NCBI GenBank assembly: GCA_049972045.1
Contig: JBMFKS010000007.1
Location: forward strand, 1-47,622
Source: SpSt-77 sp049972045
Lineage (GTDB): Bacteria; Chloroflexota; Anaerolineae; B4-G1; DUEL01
Direction of reading: 5' to 3'
DNA: 47,622 nucleotides
Shown here: piece by piece, positions 1 to 7,736 of the stretch
Numbering within the stretch: the first letter of the stretch is position 1
How the letters are laid out: each line of letters begins with the position of its first letter
The notes under the pieces: model-generated
Database searches by the model: none
Told to the model about the DNA's origin: nothing
The model's input: only the letters and a program-made list of their open reading frames with translations
Position numbers and translations under genes: made by a program

Positions 1-181
1 CGGGTGTTGCCGGGGGTGGATACGGTGGCAATGTCGGTGTCTCGATAGGCGATTGGAAGCTTTGAGACGCCGGCTCCGCTGCTCTTCGCAGCCCACCAAA
101 GCTTAGGGCCAGAACAACCGCCAAGCCTACGAGCACCAGCAGGCCCAACAAACTTCCTACGATGCTTAACATGCGTTTCAT
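1..181 (-). CDS. N-terminus of a secreted or membrane-anchored protein, cut by the window edge
   Basis: The first 60 codons are present, and the gene runs off the left edge. Translation from the ATG at 181 gives a basic start (MKRM), a hydrophobic stretch of about 22 residues (residues 5-27, rich in L, V, G), then a Pro/Thr-rich linker ending in PPYPPPATP. This is the pattern of a signal anchor followed by an extracytoplasmic linker. A GGAAG Shine-Dalgarno-like sequence lies about 6 bases upstream. A second ATG at 172 is possible. It lies downstream of nuoM on the same strand. The function cannot be told from the visible part. Confidence 0.6.
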   Translation of the reverse strand, partial: MKRMLSIVGSLLGLLVLVGLAVVLALSFGGLRRAAEPASQSFQSPIETPTLPPYPPPATP

Positions 182-195
182 TTTGCACTTCCACT

Positions 196-336
196 TTACT
201 TGTACATGCGCCCTGGTATACAAGCTCGGTCAGGGATGCGGCGGCCTAACATCTCGCGGAGCCGCCTCTCTACCTGATCTTCCGGCACCTCCAGCGCCCC
301 CAGCAGATCGCGGGGTAACTTCAGGTGGACGTTCAG
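196..336 (-). pseudogene. possible remnant of a UPF0175-like antitoxin after nuoM
   Basis: An open frame of about 47 codons follows the nuoM stop and contains VHLKLPRDLLGALEVPE. This resembles the start of UPF0175-type small antitoxins (beta strand, then LPxDLLxxLxxPEExxExxLRxxL). There is no ATG or GTG start at the right place, and the frame ends after about 44 codons, before the helix-turn-helix half expected of that family. I read it as a decayed antitoxin fragment. The resemblance is by eye only and could be chance. Confidence 0.3.
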
Positions 337-340
337 TCCC

Positions 341-1900
341 TTACCCGATCAGCCTCATCACCGCCGCATTGAACAGTTGGATCAGCCACGACGGCCATAC
401 GCCGATCACGAACATCAGCACCATCAGGGGTGCCAGGGCCACCACCTCGCGGGCGTTGATCTCCGGCATGTTCTCCCAGCGCGGGTTCAGCGGCCCCAGA
501 AGGACCTTCTGGATGGTCCAGAGCAGGTAGGCCGCCACCAGCACCAGCCCAATGGTCGTCGCTGCCGTGATGGCCGGGAAGACCGCCCAGGCGCCCCGGA
601 AGACCATGAACTCGCTGACGAAACCGTTCAGCCCCGGCAGCCCCAGCGAGGCCAGGGTGCAGAAGAGCAGGATGCCGCCGTAGGCCGGCACCACCACCCC
701 CAGCCCACCGAAGTCCTTCAGGTTACGGGTATGCGCCCGCTCGTAGACCACCCCGACGAGGGCAAACATCGCCGCCGCGGTGATGCCGTGGTTGAACATC
801 TGCAGGACCGCGCCGTTGGCCGCCAGCGCCGCGTCCAGCGCGTTCACCCCCCCGCCCAGCGCCTTCGCCGCCACCGCGACCCCCAGCACCACAAAGCCCA
901 TATGCCCCACCGAGGAGTAGGCCACCAGCCGCTTGAAGTCGTCCTGAGCCAGGGCGGAGAGGCTACCGACCACCGCCGCCGCCAGTCCCAGCAGCGCCAG
1001 CACCCCCGCGTACTGCACCGACTGCTCCGGGAAGAGGGGGAGCACCAGCCGCAGGAAACCGAAGGCCCCCAGTTTCAGGAGCACCCCGGCCAGAATCATA
1101 GACCCGGCCGTCGGCGCCTCGGTGTGGGCGTCGGGCAGCCAGGTGTGGAAGGGCCAGATGGGGACCTTGATGGCAAAGGCAATCGTGAAGGCCCAGAACC
1201 CGATGGCCTTGACCACCGAGATGGGCAGACCAAAGAGGGAGCCGGTGAACGCGGGCCAGACCCGCTGCAACTCCACGATGTCAAAGGTCTTCGCCGTCAG
1301 GCCGATGACCTGGATGGCCAGCAGGAGCCCCAGCGAACCGGCCATCGTGTAGAGCAAGAACTTGAAGGCCGCGTACGTGCGCGCCGGGATTTTGTACCCC
1401 CGCCAGAGTTCCCGCTCCCCGTGTTCGCTCCCCCAGCGGTTGATGAGGAAGAACATTGGGATGAGCCCAATCTCCCAGAACAGGAAGAAGATGAGCAGGT
1501 CCAGCGCCACAAAGACCCCCAGCATTCCCGTCTCCAGGAACAGGAAGAGAGCGAAGTAGGAGCGGACCTCCTCGTGGATGCTGAAGGAGATGAGGAGCGC
1601 CAGTGGCGTGAGGAAGGTGGTGAGGAGCACCATCACCAGGCCGATGCCGTCAATCCCCACGTGGTACGAAGCACCGATCAGGGGGAACCACTCCAGCCGC
1701 TCCACAAACTGATAGCCGGGGGCGCCGGGGTCAAAGTTGACCCACACAATGACCGAGAGGACCAGCGGGATCAGGCTGATCAGGAGCGAAACCCACTTGA
1801 TGAGCCGGTCCTGCTCCTTCGGCAGGAGCATCACCAGTCCGGCCCCGACCAGCGGGATGAAGAGAATCAGGCTGAGCAGATGTTGCCAGAAGAACTCCAC
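341..1900 (-). CDS. nuoM: NADH-quinone oxidoreductase subunit M
   Basis: This 519-residue polytopic membrane protein is one of the antiporter-like proton-pumping subunits of complex I. The family's key charged residues are visible: the TM5 glutamate in FLFWEIGLIP (E143), the lysine in SVVKAIGFW, and the conserved IKVPIWPFHTWLPDAH segment in the middle of the membrane arm. Length is normal for NuoM. It is the last recognisable nuo gene in the visible operon; nuoN is not found next to it. The upstream gene is a broken PIN-domain gene ending 25 bases before the nuoM ATG. Confidence 0.97.
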   Translation of the reverse strand: MEFFWQHLLSLILFIPLVGAGLVMLLPKEQDRLIKWVSLLISLIPLVLSVIVWVNFDPGAPGYQFVERLEWFPLIGASYHVGIDGIGLVMVLLTTFLTPLALLISFSIHEEVRSYFALFLFLETGMLGVFVALDLLIFFLFWEIGLIPMFFLINRWGSEHGERELWRGYKIPARTYAAFKFLLYTMAGSLGLLLAIQVIGLTAKTFDIVELQRVWPAFTGSLFGLPISVVKAIGFWAFTIAFAIKVPIWPFHTWLPDAHTEAPTAGSMILAGVLLKLGAFGFLRLVLPLFPEQSVQYAGVLALLGLAAAVVGSLSALAQDDFKRLVAYSSVGHMGFVVLGVAVAAKALGGGVNALDAALAANGAVLQMFNHGITAAAMFALVGVVYERAHTRNLKDFGGLGVVVPAYGGILLFCTLASLGLPGLNGFVSEFMVFRGAWAVFPAITAATTIGLVLVAAYLLWTIQKVLLGPLNPRWENMPEINAREVVALAPLMVLMFVIGVWPSWLIQLFNAAVMRLIG

Positions 1901-1925
1901 GGTCGGACCTCCGTTGCAGGATGGC

Positions 1926-2341
1926 TTACTTCAGCAGGCGCACAAATCCGGCCTGCTCAAAATGATGATCGGCTGTCAGAGCCTCCAGAATTCCCCGTTG
2001 CTTCATAACGACAAAACTGGCACAGTCTACCCAACTCCACTCCTTATCCGGACGAGATTTGAATAGTTCCCAGGCCTGCTCGTCCATTACCTGGTCCACG
2101 TGCACAATCTCAACGTACGGCGAGGTTCGCAGGCTTTCCACAAAAGCGATAACCGTGGGCCTGGGAACCCGGAGCGGGCTGGTCATCAGGGCGCCAGCTC
2201 AGCCACAACGTAATTGGTGGTAACAACCTTTCGGCCCTCCTGACGAGCCGCGCGATAAATCGCAGTGGCCAGCAAGTGATAGGGCTGGCTGGCATCCACA
2301 AGGTTGCCCCAACCAGACGTATCCGCAAACAGTTCGTTCAT
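1926..2341 (-). pseudogene. VapC-like PIN-domain toxin, frameshifted
   Basis: The N-terminal half starts at 2341 (MNELFADTSGWGNLVDASQP) and ends at a TGA after VVAELAP. The C-terminal half (MTSPLRVPRPTVIAFVES to GFVRLLK) continues in another frame from 2186. Joined, the two make one ordinary PIN RNase of about 138 residues, with the family acidic residues in FADTSG, AEL and VDCASF. One base is missing in GCGCCCTGATG at about 2187-2197, next to a C run. The second half could restart at the ATG in TGATGA. A real mutation, a -1 ribosomal slip or an assembly error would all fit. The downstream half alone lacks the first catalytic aspartate. Confidence 0.75.
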
Positions 2342-2357
2342 GATTCCCGGAAGACAG

Positions 2358-2588
2358 TTATTCCAGAGCTGCCCGACCTAAATACTCGTCGTGTCGTTCA
2401 ACCCAGTCAGATACATTGCTCCGAAACGCGCCGATAAAGCGCTCTACCGGGTCTTCCAGGGCAACTCGGACCTCATTGGTCAGCCATTCTACAACCAATT
2501 CCTGAACCGTCCGCCCTGTCTTACGAGCCATCAGGAGTAGTGAACTGTACACTGTTTCCGGTATCTCTATCGTCAACGTCCGTTCCAT
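2358..2588 (-). CDS. VapB-like antitoxin
   Basis: This 76-residue protein begins with MERTLTIEIPETVYSSLLLM, a short beta strand followed by a helix as in ribbon-helix-helix antitoxins. The C-terminus (FIGAFRSNVSDWVERHDEYL) is acidic and aromatic and would fit as the toxin-binding tail. It lies 16 bases upstream of the frameshifted PIN gene on the same strand, the usual antitoxin-first order. With the toxin apparently broken, it may be an orphan. The family assignment is by pattern only. Confidence 0.7.
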   Translation of the reverse strand: MERTLTIEIPETVYSSLLLMARKTGRTVQELVVEWLTNEVRVALEDPVERFIGAFRSNVSDWVERHDEYLGRAALE

Positions 2589-3204
2589 CTCAGCCCCGCC
2601 ATTTTACTCTTGCTCTTATTCCGATACATCAACTCCACATCGCTGGCCGGAATTGCACCAGCGAAGCGCAATAATTGTTTTCCCGGAACACCGCGCGGGG
2701 GTAGGTCTGCACTTAATCGTGGTTGCATCCTGTGAGGATGCCCGCCCCTCCAGATGTGGGATTGGACGGAAAGCCTATCCCCAGATATGGTGGGTCAAAG
2801 CCCGCCCTATACCCGACCACGATTGAATGCAGTGCTACCGCCTTACCAATCCAGTAAGAATTACCACCCTTTCCCAAAGTTAGATGTTCTGTTTCCCCAG
2901 CGGAGTCACCATATATCGGAACGGCCGTTCCCGGTACACTTCTACCAAACCATGAATCTCCTGCAAAAACTCACCGCAGAGGACGCAGAGAGCGCAGAGA
3001 TTTTCTTTAATATTGCTCTGCGTACTCTGCGGTCTCTGCGGTAAAATGACCTTTTTGCAGTGGACTCAGTGATGGCTTCATAGACGGGCCCCGAATAAGC
3101 CTCAGGCTGAACATGACGATGGGTGCCGCCACAAGCAGGGCATCGTTCAGTCATAGCCCACCCCAATATGGCTTAACAGCGGCTCGCTGGATTAAAAAAC
3201 CGTA
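2589..3204. other. 616-base gap between nuoL and the vapB-like gene; repeats only
   Basis: No convincing gene. Besides the inverted-repeat element at 2708-2831, the part at about 2968-3045 is an imperfect hairpin of degenerate 9-base units (CGCAGAGGA, CGCAGAGAG and their complements). The same unit type recurs at 9508-9530 and 42228-42255. A minus-strand frame from 3154 begins MTERCPACGGTHRHVQ, a zinc-ribbon-like start, but it runs straight into the repeat and is probably a fragment of a mobile or regulatory protein. Confidence 0.5.
2708..2831. mobile_element. possible MITE with 16-bp imperfect terminal inverted repeats
   Basis: The ends TGCACTTAATCGTGGT (2708-2723) and ACCACGATTGAATGCA (2816-2831) are inverted copies with two mismatches. 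The interior has no gene and contains a small hairpin, GCATCCTGTGAGGATGC (2725-2741). The size and structure fit a miniature inverted-repeat element. No clear target duplication is seen, and no other copy occurs in this window. Confidence 0.4.
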
Positions 3205-5295
3205 TCAGGGCGCTACCCCCAGATAGAGCAGATACAGCAATGCGAACGTGCACAGGAAGAAGAGCACCGAGACCAGATAGTGCTGGACCTGACCCGTCTG
3301 CAGGGCCTGGCGGAACTCCCGGCCGATGGCGCCCACCAGTTTGGCCGACCCGTCCACCAGCCCGCCGTCAATGAGGGAGCGATGCACCCAGCGGTTGAGG
3401 ATGCCCCACAGTTCGCCCAGGCGGGCCAGGCCGTGCAGGATGCCGTCTATCAGGCCCCGGTCTATCCACTCGTAGGCCCCTTTCGCCAGCCAGAGGGTGG
3501 GCCGGACGACCACCAGGCCGTAGAACTCATCAATGTAGTACTTATGGCGCAGGACGGTGTGCACCGGCCCCAGCCAGCGGACCAGCGGATCGGTCTCGCC
3601 CTCGGCCAGCGGGCGCCGGCCGTAGACCAGCCAGCCGCCCAGCAGGCCCAGGAGCGCCGCCCCCACCGAGATGGAGACCGGCGTCGGGTTGAACGGCAGC
3701 GCCTCCGGCGCCTCCCCCAGCGTCGCGCCGACGAAGTGGTGGAACCAGTTGCCGTGGAAGAGCGTCTTGCCCACTTCGCCCAGCACCGGGAAGTCCTCCG
3801 GCACGCCGATGAAGCCGAAGAAGACCGCGAAGAGCGCCAGCACCACCAGCGGCCCCGTCATCACCCAGGGCGTCTCGTGAGCATGCTCCGCGTGGTGGCT
3901 GCGCGGCTCGCCCAGGAAGGTCAGGCAGATCTGCCGCATGGTGTAGAAGGCGGTGAGGAGCGCACCCGCCGCCAGCGCCCAGAAGACCGTCGGGTTGTGG
4001 GCCCAGGCGTGGGCCAGAATCTCGTCCTTGCTCCAGAACCCCGCGGTAATGATCGGGAATCCGGCCAGGGCCAGCCCACCCGCCAGGAAGGTCCAGAACG
4101 TGACCGGCATCCGCTTCCGCAGGCCACCCAAATTCATCATATCCTGCTCGTGGTGGGTGCCGATGATGACCGACCCGGAGCCCAGGAACAGGAGTGCCTT
4201 GAAGAAGGCGTGGGTGACCAGGTGGAACGCGGCGGCGATGTAGGCCCCGATGCCCAGCGCGGCGACCATGTAGGCCAACTGGCTGATGGTGGAATAGGCC
4301 AGCACCCGCTTGATGTCGTTCTGGGCGACGGCGATGGTCGCGGCGAAGAGCGCACTGAAGGTCCCGATGACGGCCATCGCCACCATCGGCGGCGTCCCGG
4401 CGGCGTGCTCCAGCCCCACTGCCAGGAGCGGGAACATCCGTACCACCAGATAGACGCCCGCCGAGACCATCGTTGCGGCATGGATCATCGCGCTGACCGG
4501 TGTGGGGCCTTCCATCGCGTCCGGCAACCACACGTGGAGCGGGAACTGGGCCGACTTCCCCACCGTCCCGGCGAAAATCAAGAGCCCCACCGCCGCGGCG
4601 ACGGAGAGGGTGGGGATCACCGAGGGCGTGATGGCCAGTTCGTGCAGCACCTCCTCGTTCCGCAGGATGGCGTCAAAACTGAGGGTGCCCGTCTGCGTGT
4701 AGAGGTAGGCGATGCCGATGAGCATGATGACATCGCCGATGCGGGTGGTGAGGAAGGCCTTGATCGCCGCCCGGTAGGCCGACGGCTTCTCAAACCAGAA
4801 GCCGATGAGCAGATAGGAGCAGAGGCCCATAATCTCCCAGAAAATGAAGAGCATCAGGAGGTTGTCGGAGACGGTGAGCCCCAGCATCCCGGTAGCGAAG
4901 AGGCTGATGTAGGCGAAGAACCGGCTGTAGCGGGGGTCGCCATGCATGTAGCCCACGCTGTAGATGAAGATGGCCAGACAGGTGATGGAGACGAAGAACA
5001 GCGTGATGGCCGTCAGCGGGTCCACGAAGACCCCCATCTCCAGCGCCACGTTCGCCGAGGGAAGCCACGGGATGCTTACAGCGATGGGATGCTCGTAGAG
5101 TGTCTCGCCGCCCCAGCCGGCGACCGTCCAGAAGACGACCTGGGCCATCAGGAAGGAGAGGGCCATCGCGCCGATGGCGACCCAGTGGCTCAGCCGCTTC
5201 CAGCGGTTGAAGAAGAGGATGATGGACACAAAGGCCAGGAATGGCGGCAACGGGATGAGGACGGTCAGGAGTTCCAGGAGTCCGCGAGGGTCCAT
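3205..5295 (-). CDS. nuoL: NADH-quinone oxidoreductase subunit L
   Basis: This 696-residue antiporter-like subunit lies at the distal end of the complex I membrane arm. Visible signatures are the TM5 glutamate in FIFWEIMGLCSYLLIGF, the lysine in GTVGKSAQFPLHVWLPDA, and the C-terminal segment after about residue 540 that would form the long amphipathic lateral helix and the last membrane helix (VSVLFFLCTFALLYLLYLG). Length is normal for the family. It starts 10 bases after the nuoK stop, so the two are co-transcribed. The next gene downstream, 616 bases on, is the vapB-like antitoxin. Confidence 0.97.
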   Translation of the reverse strand: MDPRGLLELLTVLIPLPPFLAFVSIILFFNRWKRLSHWVAIGAMALSFLMAQVVFWTVAGWGGETLYEHPIAVSIPWLPSANVALEMGVFVDPLTAITLFFVSITCLAIFIYSVGYMHGDPRYSRFFAYISLFATGMLGLTVSDNLLMLFIFWEIMGLCSYLLIGFWFEKPSAYRAAIKAFLTTRIGDVIMLIGIAYLYTQTGTLSFDAILRNEEVLHELAITPSVIPTLSVAAAVGLLIFAGTVGKSAQFPLHVWLPDAMEGPTPVSAMIHAATMVSAGVYLVVRMFPLLAVGLEHAAGTPPMVAMAVIGTFSALFAATIAVAQNDIKRVLAYSTISQLAYMVAALGIGAYIAAAFHLVTHAFFKALLFLGSGSVIIGTHHEQDMMNLGGLRKRMPVTFWTFLAGGLALAGFPIITAGFWSKDEILAHAWAHNPTVFWALAAGALLTAFYTMRQICLTFLGEPRSHHAEHAHETPWVMTGPLVVLALFAVFFGFIGVPEDFPVLGEVGKTLFHGNWFHHFVGATLGEAPEALPFNPTPVSISVGAALLGLLGGWLVYGRRPLAEGETDPLVRWLGPVHTVLRHKYYIDEFYGLVVVRPTLWLAKGAYEWIDRGLIDGILHGLARLGELWGILNRWVHRSLIDGGLVDGSAKLVGAIGREFRQALQTGQVQHYLVSVLFFLCTFALLYLLYLGVAP

Positions 5296-5305
5296 ATCGT
5301 CGCTC

Positions 5306-5614
5306 CTACCACTTCAGCAGGTTGATCTGGTCTATGTCGGTGGTCCGGCGGCTGCGGTAGATGACGACGATGAGGGCCAGCCCCACGGCGACCTCCGCCG
5401 CCGCGACGGCGTAGACGAAGGCCGCGAAGGCCTGCCCCACGGCGGTCGTCGGCTCTCCGTACCGCCAGAAGGCCAGCAGGTTGAGGATGACGGCGTTGAG
5501 CATCAATTCCACGCCCATCAGGATGGCGATGGCGTTCCGCCGCGCCAGCACGCCGTAAGTGCCGATGCAGAACAGCGCAGCGGCCAGGATGAGATACCAA
5601 GATAGTGGGATCAT
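5306..5614 (-). CDS. nuoK: NADH-quinone oxidoreductase subunit K
   Basis: A 102-residue protein with three membrane helices, the normal size for NuoK. The two membrane glutamates of the family are in LMGVELMLNAV and VAAAEVAVGLA; they form part of the central proton path. Its ATG overlaps the stop codon of the upstream hepT-like toxin gene in an ATGA, so translation of this respiratory subunit looks coupled to that of the toxin. Confidence 0.97.
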   Translation of the reverse strand: MIPLSWYLILAAALFCIGTYGVLARRNAIAILMGVELMLNAVILNLLAFWRYGEPTTAVGQAFAAFVYAVAAAEVAVGLALIVVIYRSRRTTDIDQINLLKW

Positions 5615-5967
5615 TCAGCGTTCCCTCCTGTGAGATCGTGGAGAACCCGTTCCAGCCGAGGCCTTATTTCCGGAATGCGCTCTTTCACAACGGACCAAAC
5701 AATCTCTGGATCCACTCCGAAGTAGAAGTGAATCACCTTGTCTCGCATGCCGGCCCTTTCCCTCCAGGGTATATCCGGGTATTGAGTCCGAATCCTTTCA
5801 GGCACATTCTTTGCGGCTTCCCCCATTACTTCAAGGGAACGCAGGACAGCGTTAATAGTTTTCTTATCCTGCAAAAACTGCTCGTATGTCATTCCCTGGA
5901 CAAATTCCAGAGCGTCGTTCATCTGTTGCAGGATGTCGCGAAGATACAACACGACTGCCCGCGTCAT
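5611..5967 (-). CDS. hepT: HepT-like HEPN ribonuclease toxin
   Basis: This 118-residue all-helical protein of the DUF86/HepT family has the RNase motif Rx4HxY visible as RDKVIHFYF (R75, H80, Y82). In the characterised Shewanella system HepT is an mRNA-interferase-type toxin silenced when its MntA partner AMPylates the tyrosine of this motif; the same role is inferred here. Start chosen at 5967, where the ATG overlaps the end of mntA by 4 bases; the longer upstream frame is non-coding. The stop overlaps the nuoK start. No damage is visible, so the pair may be functional. Confidence 0.88.
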   Translation of the reverse strand: MTRAVVLYLRDILQQMNDALEFVQGMTYEQFLQDKKTINAVLRSLEVMGEAAKNVPERIRTQYPDIPWRERAGMRDKVIHFYFGVDPEIVWSVVKERIPEIRPRLERVLHDLTGGNAE

Positions 5968-6257
5968 ACCGGAACCGCCTCGCGTAAGATCACGTCCCGC
6001 AATTCCGGCCGCAGGCTCCGTCGGGGGATCAGATCCACCTTGACGCCCAGGGCCTCGCTCAGATACAGTTCCGCTCCCACCAGTTCCAGCAGACTGACGG
6101 GTCGGAGAAATTCTACCAGAAGGTCCAGATCGCTCTCTGGCCCTGCCTCGCCCCGCACGTAGGAGCCAAAGATGCCCACCACGGCCACCCCGTACCGCTG
6201 AGCCAGGATGGCCTGCTGTTCCCGGAGCAAACCCGCTATCTCTTCCAGGCTCCTCAT
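5964..6257 (-). CDS. mntA: MntA-like nucleotidyltransferase antitoxin
   Basis: A 97-residue minimal nucleotidyltransferase. The active-site signature is intact: GIFGSYVRGEAGPESDLDLL, with GS followed by DxD. Family members neutralise HepT-type toxins by transferring AMP to them. The start at 6257 (MRSLEEIAGLL) matches the family length and excludes a Pro/Arg-rich upstream extension. Overlaps hepT by 4 bases (ATGA). The pair sits between nuoJ and nuoK on the same strand. Confidence 0.88.
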   Translation of the reverse strand: MRSLEEIAGLLREQQAILAQRYGVAVVGIFGSYVRGEAGPESDLDLLVEFLRPVSLLELVGAELYLSEALGVKVDLIPRRSLRPELRDVILREAVPV

Positions 6258-6416
6258 AGACTGCGGACCTTTCCAGCCGCCCCATGAGCGTAGAGGCCCC
6301 CGTGCCCCATACGGCCGCGCTTTCCAGCAAACGGGCGACAAAGGGGCTCTGACACTTTTACGAGTTGCCCACCAGGACAGAATCGCTCCTGGAATTCACG
6401 TTTCGCGTGTCGCGCT

Positions 6417-6683
6417 TCAATGCGTACACGGCGTGGCGAAAATCGTCCCGTCGTGGTAATAGTTCCACCAGGCGTAGATGGGCCAGTTGATGACGGTGAA
6501 GGCCAGCCGGATCGGCCACCAGAAGACCGGCGGCTCCACGAACTCGCCCTGGGCCGCCCTCTCCGCCCGACAGACCTCCTGCGCCTGCTCCCACCCGATG
6601 TGAAATCCCAGCCCCAGCAGAAGATAGAGACCAACCAGGACCAGCAAGACCCAAAGACGGCGGATGAGAATGCGCCGATTCAT
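6417..6683 (-). CDS. small membrane protein of unknown function
   Basis: Eighty-eight residues: a basic start (MNRRILIRRLW), one strong hydrophobic helix (about residues 11-28), a polar stretch with one Cys, then a Trp/aromatic-rich segment (PPVFWWPIRLAFTVINWPIY, then AWWNYYHDGTIFATP). I do not recognise the family. The composition looks like a real membrane protein rather than a shadow frame. Its ATG overlaps the premature stop of the upstream PIN gene (GGATGA), so a deletion or insertion seems to have joined the two. An accessory role in complex I is possible but unsupported. Confidence 0.6.
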   Translation of the reverse strand: MNRRILIRRLWVLLVLVGLYLLLGLGFHIGWEQAQEVCRAERAAQGEFVEPPVFWWPIRLAFTVINWPIYAWWNYYHDGTIFATPCTH

Positions 6684-6871
6684 CCCAGAGGAACAGTGAT
6701 TTTCCGCGTTACGGTGATAAAGAATTCAGCCAACACCTGGGTGCTGACTGCGCCTCGCCCCCGGACCACCAGAGCATCCAGGACCCGGATTGCTTGCTGT
6801 TGCTTCTCCGGCTCCGAGCGGTCGTAGGCATAAACCAGGACATTCGTATCCAGGAAAATCCTACTGTTCAT
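6680..6871 (-). pseudogene. truncated VapC-like PIN-domain protein
   Basis: Sixty-three residues starting MNSRIFLDTNVLVYAYD, a typical PIN start with the first catalytic aspartate, and including QVLAEFFITVTRK with the second acidic residue. The reading frame stops at VPLG, where the start of the small membrane protein gene begins. Intact PIN toxins are about 130-140 residues, so the C-terminal half with the remaining acidic residues is missing. Its start overlaps the end of the antitoxin gene by 11 bases, the normal vapBC arrangement. Probably inactive. Confidence 0.75.
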
Positions 6872-7115
6872 AAAGGTCTTCGCGGCGCCAGGCTCGCTTT
6901 CCGGCAACAGGCCCCTGCTGCAACAAGCGTTCCAGGAATTTCCGCTCCTGCTCCCAGGCCTTCAAATCGGGTCGGAAAGGGACCAAAGCCCCCATCTGCT
7001 CCACTGCTTGCCGGATGATTTCCGCTTCAGCCATACCGCGTTCGCGGGCCAGCCGCTTCAATAACGCCTCCTGATGGGGCGTCAGGTAGATTTGCTTGCG
7101 AACCATTTGCCCCAT
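6861..7115 (-). CDS. VapB-like antitoxin (ribbon-helix-helix type)
   Basis: Eighty-four residues starting MGQMVRKQIYLTPHQEALLK, with the strand-helix pattern of RHH DNA-binding antitoxins and a C-terminal Arg/Glu-rich tail. Start placed at 7115 because AGGAAAG lies 8 bases upstream; a second ATG at 7106 would also fit. It overlaps the truncated PIN gene by 11 bases. With the toxin cut short, it may persist only as a regulator or remnant. Confidence 0.75.
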   Translation of the reverse strand: MGQMVRKQIYLTPHQEALLKRLARERGMAEAEIIRQAVEQMGALVPFRPDLKAWEQERKFLERLLQQGPVAGKRAWRREDLYEQ

Positions 7116-7229
7116 GTCCAATTCTTTCCTTCTGCACCGGTTATACATCAACCTAACCGGGGGACAACTTCGCGGGACGCGATGAACGCGGACGGTAACC
7201 ACACCAGTCCGCGTTCATCCGCATCCCCC

Positions 7230-7736
7230 TCATCGCTCCCGCACAATCGTGATCGCTCCGATGAGGGCCATCACCAGCAGGACCGAAGCGACCTCAAAGG
7301 CCAGCGCGTACCCCTCCGGGTCCACCAGCGTCACCCCCAGGATGTGGATGGTGTTTTCCGGGACGGCCTCGGTAACGATGTTCGCTCGCACGTTTTGCAG
7401 GATCAGGAAGGTGATCACGCCCAGGAGCACCGCTGCCAGCAGAGCCGCCAGCCACCACTGCTCATTGGCCCGCGGCATCGGCTGGCGCATAAAGGCCCGG
7501 GTGAGCATGATGGCAAAGATGATGAGGATGCCGATGGCGCCCATGTAAATGAACAACTGGGCCGCGGCAAAAAACGGGGCCTCCAGCAGAACGAAGAGGC
7601 CCGCCATCCCGAAGAAGACCAGCATCAGCCACAGCGCGGCGTGGAACAGGTTGCGGACGGTCACGACGGCGATCGCCCCGCCCAGCACCATCAGGCCGAA
7701 GAGGACGAAGAGAACGTGGGAGAGCGTGATGGTCAT
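7230..7736 (-). CDS. nuoJ: NADH-quinone oxidoreductase subunit J
   Basis: A 168-residue membrane protein with five hydrophobic segments, normal for NuoJ. The family TM3 region is recognisable as FFAAAQLFIYMGAIGILIIF, which contains the pi-bulge-forming Y-x-G-A-I. The start overlaps the nuoH stop by 4 bases (ATGA), so the two are translationally coupled. It is followed by 114 bases and then the second vapBC remnant. Confidence 0.96.
   Translation of the reverse strand: MTITLSHVLFVLFGLMVLGGAIAVVTVRNLFHAALWLMLVFFGMAGLFVLLEAPFFAAAQLFIYMGAIGILIIFAIMLTRAFMRQPMPRANEQWWLAALLAAVLLGVITFLILQNVRANIVTEAVPENTIHILGVTLVDPEGYALAFEVASVLLVMALIGAITIVRER

Noticed and set aside
377..2008. Long plus-strand open frame opposite nuoM
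   Set aside because: It is a His/Gln/Arg/Asp-rich shadow of nuoM in high-GC DNA. Similar long antisense frames opposite nuoL, glgP, der and other genes were rejected for the same reason.
2942..3166. Small zinc-ribbon protein MTERCPACGG
   Set aside because: Its C-terminal half is the 9-base repeat hairpin, and there is no ribosome-binding site. Kept only as a remark on the gap.
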